Shown: positions 9,233 to 18,926 of the stretch, piece by piece
Numbering within the stretch: position 1 is the stretch's first letter
How the letters are laid out: the number at the start of each line of letters is the position of its first letter
Source of the DNA: Shimazuella alba
GTDB lineage: Bacteria; Bacillota; Bacilli; Thermoactinomycetales; Thermoactinomycetaceae
DNA length: 64,000 nt
Assembly: GCF_009831235.1 (NCBI RefSeq)
Contig: NZ_WUUL01000009.1
Coordinates: 62,001-126,000, forward strand
Reading direction: 5' to 3'
The notes under the pieces: model-generated
What the model was told of the DNA's origin: nothing
What the model saw: only the letters and a program-made list of their open reading frames with translations
The model's database searches: none
Translations under genes and position numbers: made by a program

Positions 9233-9261
9233 ACTATATCACGATGGACTATTACTGTCCA
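9233..9261 (-). promoter_or_regulatory. sigma-A-like promoter of helD
   Basis: Minus-strand TGGACA (9256-9261), 17-base spacer, TATAGT (9233-9238). This predicts a leader of about 108 nucleotides before helD. The -35 hexamer also lies in a small GGACTATTACTGTCC-like dyad. Confidence 0.5.
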
Positions 9262-9305
9262 TTGTTATTCTTTTTAAAAAGTAAAGAGTTAGAATATAAA
9301 TAGTC

Positions 9306-9332
9306 GCGGCTAGGAATGGTTTTCCTAGCCGC
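9306..9332 (-). terminator. GC-rich hairpin plus TTTATAT, module-type terminator
   Basis: A perfect 11-bp stem GCGGCTAGGAA (9306-9316) with TTCCTAGCCGC (9322-9332), followed on the minus strand by GACTATTTATATTC. It ends the Nudix gene module. Confidence 0.65.
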
Positions 9333-9357
9333 TTGGATCAAAAGGCTACCCTTCTGA

Positions 9358-9926
9358 TTACGATACAGTCAGCTTACGCATGGCATTAATCACCATTGTG
9401 TACAGCTTATCGTTGTCAGTGGGTCGATTCGCGTGCTGAGCTGCTGTCTGAGGACTCAGTAGGTCTTGCTCGAGCCGATCGATGGGATACCATCGAACAT
9501 CAGCAACATGACCACGTTCCAAGCGAAGCTTGGTCAAGTCAATCTCGCGGCACATCACATAGTTATAATCAAATACACGATGCTGCCAACCTTCCACAAT
9601 CGGCATGTCAGTGATCGTGATGCTTTCTGCCATACTAAGCCCGATAGGGCTAAAGTCGACTAGACTCAGCTGAAGACCAAGTTCCTCTTCTGCTTCCCTG
9701 ACAACTGTCTTAGCAGGAGTATCACCTGCTGATACATGACCAGCGACAGCGATATCCCAAACACCAGGCAGGATCACCTTGCGAGGGTCTCGGTACTGCT
9801 GAAGCACGTTCCACGCCCATCTGTAATCCACAGGTGGGCACCACGATGCCACAGACCGTTCCTATGCACCTCGGACTTCGGCTTCTCACCCAGCACATTG
9901 TTGTTCTCGTCACAGACGACAAGCAT
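9358..9926 (-). pseudogene. Nudix hydrolase, IPP-isomerase-like subgroup, frameshifted
   Basis: The second half (from about 9820) contains LPGVWDIAVAGHVSAGDTP and the Nudix box GHVSAGD...REAEEELGL, with Asp at the usual first Glu position. The expected N-terminus is in another frame: ATG at 9926 gives MLVVCDENNNVLGEKPKSEV and HRNGLWHRGAHLWITDGRG. It should then continue NVLQQYRDPRK, which is reached only after a one-base shift near 9805. Both halves match IPP isomerase/YfcD-like Nudix proteins. Either a pseudogene or a one-base sequencing error; alone, the downstream frame starts at an ATG inside the conserved WHR region. GC-rich module with its own terminator. Confidence 0.7.
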
Positions 9927-10247
9927 TTCAAACGTAAACTAGGCAATGGCACATGGAATGATATCGTTTCTTCTGTTCGTGTAAAATAATATAAACACAG
10001 GCCACTCTGTCAGGAACATAAAGTAGCCTGTTGCTTTGTATCCTTCATTTAGATTCCTGTTAAGAACAAATTTGGACGTAACCTATTTGTTTTTCTGTTT
10101 AGCTTACGGATCAACTAACGGATCAACTATAGGTTGCATCTCAACATCATTGCCGATACTAATAACCAAACAGCAACCAGTTATCAGTTAATAAGAGTCT
10201 TTTGATTTTTTTGTGCTCGTATTTAACCGATGTGTACAATTGTCTAC

Positions 10248-10338
10248 AACTCCGACGTCCATATTTAAAAACTGTCCACTATGTAAGTCATATTCTAATT
10301 TGATTTTGACTCCAGCCGTGGGCCGCATTCTTCTGTAC
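10248..10338 (-). pseudogene. IS4-family transposase fragment
   Basis: A minus-strand frame reads RMRPTAGVKIKLEYDLHSGQ, then FLNMDVG, which matches the KIQLEYDLxSGxFLNxxVGPG region of IS4-family transposases common in Bacillus. Both ends are lost. The rest of 9927-10573 has no gene; a 10-bp hairpin GTGCTCCAGA/TCTGGAGCAC lies at 10403-10434 downstream of the transporter module but without a proper T-tract. Confidence 0.5.
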
Positions 10339-10573
10339 TTGGATAATGCCCCTAATAGAGTGAAGATTCTTAATATTAAGATCAAGTTTATTTTTTTTAT
10401 GTGTGCTCCAGATCCTTTTTGGGTTCTGGAGCACGCAGAGATCGCCAACTCAAATCTTACCGAGATATACCAGAGCTCTGAACAGGTGCCGTCTGCCCAG
10501 CCACGACTAAAACAGCATCACTGCGTGCCTGGAATGAATCGAATGATCTCTTGCAGACGGACAGGAATGAGGG

Positions 10574-11851
10574 TCATCGCTTCTTTCTCTGTATGAATTG
10601 ATAAAAGGCGATGGCAAATACGTGTTGTGGGATAACAATCCACCATACGCTGTTTTCATCCCATTTTTTGGCAAGACGCTCCGAACCCAAATGTCCGATA
10701 GGAGCCTGGAGTTTGGTTGGCAGCAAATTGAGCACGGACTGCTTCCCCTTTTCCTCTTCTGATGCTTTGTTGTACAAGCCCTGTACGGTTCCCACGATGT
10801 AGGCTGTCACGGACCAACCCAGCAACATTGAAACCGTGATCATAACGGGCATCACCTCTGACAGACACCAAAGGGCTAGCAGACTTACCAGCTGAATTCC
10901 ATGCACCAGCTGGATGAGTTTGTTGTCGCTCCACCTCCTTGTTGCCCTGATCACCATCCACCCTGAGACCGCAGAAGTAATGGATTGGAGGGAGAGAAGA
11001 ATCGCTCCTTCCATTCCAGGAACTACCAATGGCAAGTATCTCCCGTATAGCGCTGCAGTCAGTGGGATAGAAGACAGGAAGGTGTATCGGATAATATCTT
11101 CCCAAGGGAGGACTCGGAGTGTTCGCAGGTTAAGCTTCACTCGAAGTGCCCGTACCTCATGGAATTTATTCTTCCTCGTCTGTTTCTGTTCCCCAAGGGG
11201 TACGTAAACATCTCGCAGCCAGACGGTGACGATGAGAAGTGTTAGCAACCCGAAAAAGAGAGGGATGCCTGCCCACCAAAGCAGGGAAGGAAGGTCGAGC
11301 AGCCACGCTGCAAGAAGCGTGAGACCGGAAATGAATGTAAACTCCACCACCAGCGAAAAGCTGACTGCTTCTCGTCGATGTCTTTCCGGAATGGACTGGT
11401 TGCTTTGAACGCTGACAGCGACGTGAATTCCTCCCGCCAACGTCTCTTGCAGGACACGTACAACGATCAAACTCCACAGCTGATCAACATTCGAGTACAG
11501 AACGGGTGTTGCCAACCACAGAGGGAGAAAAACCTTCATAGCTTTTCTGGGGTTCCGCCGTTTGGTCCAGTTTCCTGTGATAGGAAAAGTGATTAGAGCC
11601 AGAAATGAGGTGACGAAGAAGAAGAACGACACCTCAACTTCATTTCCCAGACCTCGCCTGACCAACAGCCAGACAAGAGAAATGTTCAGAAACCCATTGG
11701 CACCTAGGAAGGCAACGGTCACTGCCATCGCTCCCACACTGTCTCGGTTTTTCCAAGCAAAATGGTGGTTAATTCTACGAACGAAGATCCACCAATAGCT
11801 AAGGGACACAAGCAGGACCGCCACTAACAGACGAGCGACTCGGTAGTTCAT
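10574..11851 (-). CDS. MFS-type transporter (GC-rich module)
   Basis: 425 residues from the ATG at 11851, chosen because GAGAGGAACATC precedes it; an upstream ATG at 11923 has no site. Eleven to twelve hydrophobic segments, with a polar loop near the middle (LGEQKQTRKNKFHEVRALRV), fit a major facilitator of unknown substrate, possibly a drug exporter. FFVTSFLALITFPITGNWTKRR shows the GNWTKRRNPRK loop expected between helices 2 and 3. Base composition is clearly higher in GC than in flanking genes, and the gene stands alone. Not related closely enough to the other MFS gene at 36359 to call a duplication by eye. Confidence 0.75.
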   Translation of the reverse strand: MNYRVARLLVAVLLVSLSYWWIFVRRINHHFAWKNRDSVGAMAVTVAFLGANGFLNISLVWLLVRRGLGNEVEVSFFFFVTSFLALITFPITGNWTKRRNPRKAMKVFLPLWLATPVLYSNVDQLWSLIVVRVLQETLAGGIHVAVSVQSNQSIPERHRREAVSFSLVVEFTFISGLTLLAAWLLDLPSLLWWAGIPLFFGLLTLLIVTVWLRDVYVPLGEQKQTRKNKFHEVRALRVKLNLRTLRVLPWEDIIRYTFLSSIPLTAALYGRYLPLVVPGMEGAILLSLQSITSAVSGWMVIRATRRWSDNKLIQLVHGIQLVSLLALWCLSEVMPVMITVSMLLGWSVTAYIVGTVQGLYNKASEEEKGKQSVLNLLPTKLQAPIGHLGSERLAKKWDENSVWWIVIPQHVFAIAFYQFIQRKKR

Positions 11852-12391
11852 GATGTTCCTCTCGGAGAAGTTACCCTGTATATCTTGATTCGGTATATTC
11901 AGTCGCGATCTGGCCCAAGCCACTTTTGCATCAGGCCAATCTGTTCTTTTGTTAGTAAGTATATCATACTATTAAGAAAACAAACGACCTCTAACCAGAT
12001 GTGCTTTGAGATATGGTGAGAAAATGCACTTGTGTTGATTTACAGTATGACTTGGTAACTAGAGGAGCTCTATTGGCTTGCCGATCTGAATCTTGTACAG
12101 AACCCTTTATCGGCGGAGTTTCCGTTTTTTATTCAGATGATCAATTCAATCTCTTGACCAAAGGCAACGCCTACCAAGAAGAATAACCTTTTGGGCTGTT
12201 TTTTTCACAGAAGGTAAATCGAGATTTCCAAGCCCCTTTAAAACACCCACACTTATAGCTTTCCTATCCCATACCATTTCTGGACACTTTTCAAAGAACA
12301 AACTTGCATTCATTTACAAGGCAATAGTGACTAATATTCATCCGGTTTAAAGGAAGAAGACCCATCCTATTAAAGAACCTACTTCAAATAA
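11852..12391. other. intergenic region, no gene recognised
   Basis: About 540 bases. A TATACT box at about 11960 on the minus strand may be the promoter of the MFS gene. The remainder (12000-12391) has no convincing frame, hairpin or repeat. Confidence 0.35.
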
Positions 12392-14146
12392 CTACCCAAC
12401 TAATGTAGATACTTGAAATTGTTGTTTGGCTAAATCATAATAATAGCCTTGCTTTGCCATCAATTCTTCATGCGAACCTGACTCTTCGATACGGCCTTTG
12501 TTCACCACTAAGATTCGATCTGCATTTCGAATAGTAGCAAGTCGATGTGCGACGACAATGATTGTTTTATCTTTGTATACTTCTTCCAAACATTCTTGAA
12601 GTAAATATTCCGTTTTGGCATCCAATGCAGATGTTGGTTCGTCCAACAGCAGGATAGACGGTTTACGCAATAAAGTTCTTGCAATGGCAAGGCGCTGTTT
12701 CTCTCCGCCAGACAAGCGAACACCTCGGTCACCGATCAGAGTATCCCAACCTTCTGGCAAATTTTCAATCAATGACATCAATTGTGCTTGTTCGGCTGCT
12801 TGTATCATCTCTTCTTCTGTTGAGGAGGGATTCACATAGCGAAGGTTATCACGTATGGTACGATTCCAAAGGAAAATATCTTGTGGAACCAGACCTACAT
12901 GCTTCCGGTAATCTTGTAATTGATAGGAAGCCAGTGGCTGACCATCAAGCAATATCTGTCCTGTTCTTGGTTGACCAAACCTCAATAGTAGATCGATAAT
13001 AGTAGATTTCCCACCACCTGTAGCACCTACTATCCCTATAAATTCTCCTGGTTGAATCGTAAAAGAAACATCTTGTAAAATATTCCGTTCATCTGAGTAA
13101 CCAAATGAAACTTGCTGAAATTCGATTTGCCCATTTGGTTTTTCCAATGAAATGGCATCCGCCTCATCAATGTTTTCATCAGGAAACTCCATCATCTCTT
13201 CATAACGTTCGATCTCCGGTTTGAGTTGATCCCGATCCATATAGAGCACAAATAAGGAATTGATCGCACCATAAAATCGTGGTACATAAACCGTAAATGC
13301 TAGCAACTGACCAATTGTCATCTGTTGATGAAAAATGAAATAGATACCTGCGGCATAAACAAGACTAGTACTGAGTGAATCTTGCAATTCCCAAAAGAGG
13401 CGTCCTTGAAAGCTGCGTTGTTTTTGTAATTGATTTTGCAGCTTACGATATTTTCGATTTAACTCTTGGCCATGTTCGATCTCGTATTGTTCTTGTTGGA
13501 AGGTCTGAACTGTTTTCAAACCAGGAACTACTTCCGTAATAAACACATCATACTCTTTTTGCGCTACACTGATGTCTTTATAAGTCGTTCGCCAAAAACG
13601 AATGCGGCGATAGTAGAAGTAAACCATCAATGGTGCAAAAAACAGAACAATAGTCGATAGTTTCCAGTTCATCGTTACCATAACAACACCGACAAACAAG
13701 AACGAAATCACATTGTTAAATCCATTGAGCAGTTTTGTAACAAATTGTGATATATCATCACAAGTTCGAACTAGTCTGCCAGTGATATCACCTTGTTGAT
13801 ATTTGCTTAAGGTAATAGGAGAGAGTTTGAGCAACTTCTCTAACAGTTGAAAACGAAGCTTTACTGTGATTTGCGTTTGCACATTGCTCTTATAAACATT
13901 TTCCAAGGCTGAGATCAGCATATTCAATATAGGAATAACTGCAATTCCTGCTACACAGAGGACTAAAAGATTGACATCTCGCTTGGGCAGCGCTTTATCT
14001 ACTAGAAAGGACATTAACCAAGGTGTAACCACTCCAAGTCCTGTCGTAATCAGCATCACGATCATACTGAGTATCATCATCCGCTTATGTTCTCCAAGAA
14101 ACTTCATTAGATTTAAGCGGTATTTTTTCCCTTCCAATCTTTCCAT
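12392..14146 (-). CDS. ABC exporter, fused permease and ATPase (multidrug/lipid type)
   Basis: 584 residues: six membrane segments in residues 1-310, then an ABC ATPase. Walker A GATGGGKST near 375, Q-loop VPQDIFLWN, signature LSGGEKQR near 485, Walker B ILLLDEPTSALD and H-loop VAHRLATI are all intact. The half-transporter must dimerise. Its length and motifs match the BmrA/YknU/MsbA group of exporters for drugs, lipids or peptides. The start ATG follows GGGATGAGGTGTATGA. No partner half-transporter lies next to it, so a homodimer is likely. Confidence 0.93.
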   Translation of the reverse strand: MERLEGKKYRLNLMKFLGEHKRMMILSMIVMLITTGLGVVTPWLMSFLVDKALPKRDVNLLVLCVAGIAVIPILNMLISALENVYKSNVQTQITVKLRFQLLEKLLKLSPITLSKYQQGDITGRLVRTCDDISQFVTKLLNGFNNVISFLFVGVVMVTMNWKLSTIVLFFAPLMVYFYYRRIRFWRTTYKDISVAQKEYDVFITEVVPGLKTVQTFQQEQYEIEHGQELNRKYRKLQNQLQKQRSFQGRLFWELQDSLSTSLVYAAGIYFIFHQQMTIGQLLAFTVYVPRFYGAINSLFVLYMDRDQLKPEIERYEEMMEFPDENIDEADAISLEKPNGQIEFQQVSFGYSDERNILQDVSFTIQPGEFIGIVGATGGGKSTIIDLLLRFGQPRTGQILLDGQPLASYQLQDYRKHVGLVPQDIFLWNRTIRDNLRYVNPSSTEEEMIQAAEQAQLMSLIENLPEGWDTLIGDRGVRLSGGEKQRLAIARTLLRKPSILLLDEPTSALDAKTEYLLQECLEEVYKDKTIIVVAHRLATIRNADRILVVNKGRIEESGSHEELMAKQGYYYDLAKQQFQVSTLVG

Positions 14147-14455
14147 TCATACACCTCATCCCAATAAAATGCTCCTCTTTGATCATACTCCATTTTGTAT
14201 TACCATTCTTATTTTTTTCATTTACAAGACGATGACAGTATACATAACTATAAATAAAATCCGAATTTACTATAGAGCTCCAATTAAGAGAATGGACATG
14301 CCCACCATGTTGCGTTCATCATCACGTCAAGAATATCTTGCAAGAGATTAATCGCCGTAGGAATAGCTTGGTCCACTTCCCTGGGGTATCGATAGGTACG
14401 AAAGACTACCAAGAATCCCCTATATCTCTAAGTGTTATTGTAAATGGAGGAAGAG

Positions 14456-14475
14456 TTTACTATTATCATAGTAAA
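14456..14475. promoter_or_regulatory. perfect inverted repeat upstream of 14502, candidate operator
   Basis: TTTACTAT (14456-14463) and ATAGTAAA (14468-14475) with a four-base centre, 26 bases before the ATG of the next gene. It suits a dimeric repressor, but no candidate regulator is adjacent. Nothing else is seen in 14147-14501. Confidence 0.35.
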
Positions 14476-14501
14476 GTACATAGAATTTAGGTGACACCAT
14501 C

Positions 14502-15530
14502 ATGGGACATCGTGCCAATTTAATACTTTTAACCGAATCAAGTTATGAACTTTACTATAGCCACTGGTCTCTTTCCTTGCCCATCGATATGTTTTGGGGT
14601 CCAGAGTATGCGATCAGCTACATCAAAAATTTCGAAAGAAGAGAGAACGACTGCTGGTTAGATGACGTTTGGGCTGAAGGAGGGGCATTGGTGGACCCTT
14701 ATCAAAAAGTAATGATCCTATTCGGCGGGGATTCTTTAGACCAAGATGTTTTACTTTTTAATGCTTACCTCGAACTCATTCGAGAAGTTTGGGAAAGCTG
14801 GGAAGTTCGCTGGGCTTATGAAGGTATCTTAGAACTTGCCGATTATGTGGGGTATCCAAGATCTCTGCTTGAATCCCAAGGCAACCCACCTATATCTGAT
14901 TACAAGAAATTTTCCTTAAAAGCACCCATGAATAAAGAATGGGTTGATTCGATTGGTAGCGTTAGAACAGAAGATAAGGCTTTGCATTTTTATCCTCTTG
15001 AACAATCTGCCAATCTTTATTTGTGCCGAGGCGAAGAACTCTTACAAGAAGTAGAGACAGAAATAGGCCTAGATCATTGTGTCTATGCCGAGTGGACCTC
15101 CAATTTTCCTGATAGCGGTTTCCATATTGATATTCCAAATAAAACGATACATTACTGGTCATACTTTGGGTGCGATGGAATATATAAAAAAATTAAACTC
15201 CAGTGGCCTAATTGGAACGTAATTTGGTATAAAGATAACTTCCAACCCCATCTTCTTTTAACAGAAGGGAAACTAAAACTGCCTGAAATCGATCAATTTG
15301 AACTATGGAAACAACTAGCAAAGTCTTTTTTAATGCTTGGCTCATCTTATGATCCTGTCAAACAAATGAAAGAGGTGTTGGACAACATATCTACGGAAGC
15401 AGAAAGTATTTATATCCACCCATCAGCCCTTCACCATCACACAACAGAACTCTCCACGGAACAAAAACAAGCCATTTTTGATTATGCTTGTCGGCAAGTG
15501 TTGAGGAAACAACAAAAAGCTAGCACATAA
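14502..15530 (+). CDS. conserved hypothetical protein (MGHRAN family)
   Basis: 342 residues, soluble, tryptophan- and acid-rich. The N-terminus MGHRANLILL...YELYYSHWSL, with FWGPEYAI, WLDDVWAEGGALVD and WAYEGILELADYVG, recalls uncharacterised proteins I have seen in Streptomyces and some Bacilli; no function is known to me. The ATG is preceded by TTAGGTGA. It has no signal peptide, membrane segment or known catalytic motif. It stands alone and ends before the shared terminator at 15663. Confidence 0.7.
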   Translation: MGHRANLILLTESSYELYYSHWSLSLPIDMFWGPEYAISYIKNFERRENDCWLDDVWAEGGALVDPYQKVMILFGGDSLDQDVLLFNAYLELIREVWESWEVRWAYEGILELADYVGYPRSLLESQGNPPISDYKKFSLKAPMNKEWVDSIGSVRTEDKALHFYPLEQSANLYLCRGEELLQEVETEIGLDHCVYAEWTSNFPDSGFHIDIPNKTIHYWSYFGCDGIYKKIKLQWPNWNVIWYKDNFQPHLLLTEGKLKLPEIDQFELWKQLAKSFLMLGSSYDPVKQMKEVLDNISTEAESIYIHPSALHHHTTELSTEQKQAIFDYACRQVLRKQQKAST

Positions 15531-15662
15531 ATAAGGATCTCTAGATGAGCAAATCCACTAACATTTTGTTCCAGATCCGCTGATCCACCCCATTCTATCT
15601 TTATTAGAAGATGATTAGAGAATAAATAATCCTATTTCTTATTCCACTTCATGCTGAACCCT

Positions 15663-15702
15663 AAAGAAGGGACAGTCTCCTTTTGGTGACTCTCCCTTCT
15701 TT
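15663..15702. terminator. hairpin between convergent genes
   Basis: A 15-bp stem with one mismatch: AAAGAAGGGACAGTC (15663-15677) and GACTCTCCCTTCTTT (15688-15702). It lies between the plus-strand gene ending at 15530 and the minus-strand gene ending at 15745 and can serve both. Confidence 0.7.
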
Positions 15703-15744
15703 CAATATTCTTCTAATCAATACCGCTTACTGCGATAAGAAAAT

Positions 15745-16536
15745 TTAACTTTTGCCTACCCGGTAAAGATGTGGGACTCGATCATGAAATACGGGTATAT
15801 CACGACGTATTTTTGGTACTTGTTCCAAATCGATTTCCCCATACAAGATTTGTTTGACATTACTTGCTTCTGCCACTACATCTCCCCATGGATCAAAGAT
15901 AATCGATCTCCCATTAAATGTGTCATTTTCGTTCTTTCCAACCACATTTGTACCCACCACATACATCTGGTTTTCAATCGCTCGAGCACGAAGCAATGCT
16001 AGCCAATGTGCTTCTCGTTGAATCGGCCACTGAGCAGGGACAAATAATATGGATGCTCCTTCTACTGCATAAGTGCGGATCAACTCTGGAAAACGGAGGT
16101 CATAACAGATGATCACACTAGCTAGCGCATCTCCAATGGAAAATGTCTGATAGTTTTGGCCGGCAGATAAATATTTATCTTCTTGCATCAGACCGATGAG
16201 ATGCAGCTTGGAATACTGATTGATCAACTTTCCTTGGGGATCGAAAGTCAGCGAAGTGTTGTATACTTTTTCTTGATCTTGCATCGTAAAAGACCCACCA
16301 ACCAAATAAATCCCGTGTGTCCTTGCTTGTTTTGCTAAAAAATTAGCTGAACTGCCATCGATAGATTCCATATGCTTGGAAAGATGACCGAAATCATATC
16401 CAGATTTCCACATTTCTGGTAACACAACTAATTCTGCCCCAACATTTGCAGCTTCTGTGATCATTTCCTCCGCTTGTTGTTGGTTATGCTCCGTGTCTCC
16501 TTGAATAACATTCATTTGAATAAGTGCTATTTTCAT
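15745..16536 (-). CDS. carbon-nitrogen hydrolase (nitrilase superfamily, omega-amidase-like)
   Basis: 263 residues. The catalytic triad is visible: Glu in VVLPEMW (near 41), Lys in YSKLHLIG (near 110) and Cys in VIICYDLRFPEL (near 145), followed by RARAIENQMYVVGTN. These features match omega-amidase/YafV/MtnU-type enzymes that hydrolyse alpha-keto acid amides such as ketoglutaramate, for example in methionine salvage. No mtn genes are nearby, so the pathway stays open. Cytoplasmic. The next gene upstream (16552-17100) is 15 bases away, so the two probably form an operon. Confidence 0.92.
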   Translation of the reverse strand: MKIALIQMNVIQGDTEHNQQQAEEMITEAANVGAELVVLPEMWKSGYDFGHLSKHMESIDGSSANFLAKQARTHGIYLVGGSFTMQDQEKVYNTSLTFDPQGKLINQYSKLHLIGLMQEDKYLSAGQNYQTFSIGDALASVIICYDLRFPELIRTYAVEGASILFVPAQWPIQREAHWLALLRARAIENQMYVVGTNVVGKNENDTFNGRSIIFDPWGDVVAEASNVKQILYGEIDLEQVPKIRRDIPVFHDRVPHLYRVGKS

Positions 16537-16551
16537 AAAGCATGACTCCTT

Positions 16552-17100
16552 TTACACCTCTGGTCGAACCCAGCGCAGATAAGGATTACTTGGAGAGTGG
16601 ATCTTCCATTTCTCCTCCATCTCAAATCGATCTATTTTTCGTCCGGAAATTCTCGTATTCAACCGATTCAGGTGAAATGCTTCTTGTAGGTTATTTTTTT
16701 CAGTCTCCAGTGCAACAGCAAACAGCGATTCCGTTTTTTTAGGAAATGTCTTTCTCCACCAACCTTGCATTAAAGAACGATACTGATTGGTATAGGTTAC
16801 TTCAATCTCAGATGTACGCTCTTCCCCTTCTATACGATACTCAACGATTTGTTCTCCACCTGGGAAAAACACTTCTAATTGAAAATGATGAGGTTCTTGC
16901 AACTTTAAAAACTGCCCCTTAATCGGAACAAACTTATGATCATTGATCTCTTCATATGCGATGAACCTGCCCCCTTCTTCCAGTTCATCATATTGGAATG
17001 ACTGAAGATCTAAACCTGCAAGCAAGAAGTTCCCATGTAACAACCATTCAAAAGCAAAATCAACTGGCACATCTATCTGATAAGTTCTGGTTTGTTTCAT
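16552..17100 (-). CDS. SRPBCC (START/Bet v1-like) domain protein
   Basis: 182 residues from the ATG at 17100, which follows AGAAGGAGTCGC with ideal spacing; a frame from 17121 lacks a site. The pattern of beta strands and long C-terminal helix (YQIDVPVDFAFEWLLHG, EEGGRFIAYEE, HHFQLEVFFPGG, YRIEGEERTSEIEVTYT) fits an SRPBCC cavity protein that binds a small hydrophobic ligand. Substrate unknown. Probably co-transcribed with the downstream amidase. Confidence 0.6.
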   Translation of the reverse strand: MKQTRTYQIDVPVDFAFEWLLHGNFLLAGLDLQSFQYDELEEGGRFIAYEEINDHKFVPIKGQFLKLQEPHHFQLEVFFPGGEQIVEYRIEGEERTSEIEVTYTNQYRSLMQGWWRKTFPKKTESLFAVALETEKNNLQEAFHLNRLNTRISGRKIDRFEMEEKWKIHSPSNPYLRWVRPEV

Positions 17101-17249
17101 TTTTGCGACTCCTTCTGTCATCTATTTGCTTATCCATAGCCTCTCATATGTGCACGTTCTATTCAAGACTTTGCCTCTTAAAAAGGGTTAATATTACCTT
17201 TTTACTCTTCTTCATATATCCTCTAATAAATGAATCTAACAAGCTGACT

Positions 17250-18926
17250 TTATTGATACCTTCCAGCATCAAAACCTTGGGCGACATATCCTGTACCTTT
17301 AAAATCCCGGACGAATTGAGAGATTTTCATGGAATTGTTGCCATGATACATCAATTGCAAAGAAGATTTTGCTCTTGTCATCGCTACGTAGAGCATTTTT
17401 TTCTCGTCACTAAACACACGATTGAAATCTTTTTGGTAACTGTCGGACTCTATATGATCCGAACACTTTTTCAAGTCTTCTATTCTTTTTTGCAAAGGAT
17501 AATGATCTCGATCAAAATCTAGGAGAAACACATGATCAAACTCTAATCCTTTACTGCTATAAACATCTGAAAAAAAGATAGGTTTTTTGCTAGCACGGTA
17601 ATCAAATCGATAAAAGAACTCCTCTGTAGTGATGAGATGAAATTTCCGCTCCAAGTACACTGCCATATCATGCCGCTGTCCTCGGTGCAATTCATCATCA
17701 TTGCGATGCAAAATAGCGATCGTCGCTTGTGGAAATTGATGGTACACTTTTGTGATTTTCGCGATGAGATCATCTGCTAGTTTTCGCCTATTTGGATAAT
17801 AAGAGATAATCGGGATCGCTCCTTCTTGCGAATATCTTTGATCATCTAATCTATCATTTTCTACATCTTCAAAAGTGAGCTTACTGGCTAGTTCCATGAT
17901 TCGTTTGGTCGAGCGAAAATTTTGCTTTAAGGTGCGATTTTTTCTCCCTGTTACATGTAAACCGAGGGATTGATAACTATGAGGGCTGCTTTTATAGATA
18001 CGTTGTTTGGGGTCCCCTGTAAGAACGATACTTTGCTTCGTCAGTTTGACTAAAGCTAAGATCTGCATAGGTTGGAGGTCTTGTACTTCATCGACAAATA
18101 CATAGTCGTATTTCAACTCTTCTGGGAAATAACCGATATTTTTTAAAAGCAGAAGTGCATAATCTTCTAAGTCCATATCATGTTGATATGCTTCTCTCAT
18201 TCTTTCTTGGTATATTTCATATATGCGATAAACTGACTTTCGTTGTTGTCTGGTTAACCGTGGATTTTGACTCCTCCCTGTTCTTTCGACCTCTAAATAC
18301 TTATCCCTATTGATAAATCCATTTGCTTTCATCCACGTGATTTCATCCATCAAAAAATTTGCGGTGTGTCGCGTTGTCAATTTTTGTTCCAATGGGAGAT
18401 TATCTTGCTCATCTGATTCAAACCAACTATCGCGAATTGCGTGTAATCTGCGAATCATTTTCCCTTGAACCCGAGACATATCTTTTAAGGAAGTATTCAT
18501 TTCTTTCAAATGTGGTTCGCCGATTGCTGATAAAAGCTTATAAACCATCTGATGAAATGTATAGAGATGAACCTGATGAAGTTTTTTCTCTTCCAATTGT
18601 TGATATGTTTCAGATGTCTGTAGTCGTTTGATGGAATCTTGTACCAAGGTTTTGCCAAACGTGACATATAAGATCCGTTTCGCCTCTTGTTCCTTTTTCA
18701 TTACTTTTAACATTTTGTACATTAAGGTGATACTCTTCCCACTACCCGCAGAACCATTGATAAGTAGCTGGTCCTCCTCTTGTTGAATGATCGCTTTTTG
18801 ATCTTCAGATGGATGAATTCCAGGTAGAACTCCTGTTGCATCGAAGTAATTTTGCCATAATTTTGCTGAACGAAAGAAAAAGCTTCTTCTACTTTCTCGG
18901 TATTCAGCCGCTGTATTTCCGATCAA
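17250..18926 (-). CDS. UvrD-like SF1 helicase, last gene of the restriction operon
   Basis: 558 residues from TTG at 18926, chosen because AAAGGGG lies 10 bases upstream (a GTG at 18947 is the alternative). SF1 helicase motifs: Walker A INGSAGSGKSIT near 60, Walker B VFVDEVQDL, motif III TGDPKQRIY, NFRSTKRIM, KGLEFDHVFLLD and YVAMTRAKSSL. It lacks long 1B/2B inserts, like compact DNA-repair helicases. The start overlaps the end of the preceding AddB-like gene by 23 bases, indicating translational coupling. No clear terminator follows at once. Confidence 0.85.
   Translation of the reverse strand: MIGNTAAEYRESRRSFFFRSAKLWQNYFDATGVLPGIHPSEDQKAIIQQEEDQLLINGSAGSGKSITLMYKMLKVMKKEQEAKRILYVTFGKTLVQDSIKRLQTSETYQQLEEKKLHQVHLYTFHQMVYKLLSAIGEPHLKEMNTSLKDMSRVQGKMIRRLHAIRDSWFESDEQDNLPLEQKLTTRHTANFLMDEITWMKANGFINRDKYLEVERTGRSQNPRLTRQQRKSVYRIYEIYQERMREAYQHDMDLEDYALLLLKNIGYFPEELKYDYVFVDEVQDLQPMQILALVKLTKQSIVLTGDPKQRIYKSSPHSYQSLGLHVTGRKNRTLKQNFRSTKRIMELASKLTFEDVENDRLDDQRYSQEGAIPIISYYPNRRKLADDLIAKITKVYHQFPQATIAILHRNDDELHRGQRHDMAVYLERKFHLITTEEFFYRFDYRASKKPIFFSDVYSSKGLEFDHVFLLDFDRDHYPLQKRIEDLKKCSDHIESDSYQKDFNRVFSDEKKMLYVAMTRAKSSLQLMYHGNNSMKISQFVRDFKGTGYVAQGFDAGRYQ

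Noticed and set aside
9358-9852. Treating the Nudix frame from 9852 as a complete gene
   Set aside because: Its start lies inside the conserved WHR region and the true N-terminus is in another frame upstream; the gene is frameshifted.
11166-11477. Several 60-150-codon frames within 10574-11923 on both strands
   Set aside because: Shadows of the GC-rich MFS gene without ribosome sites.
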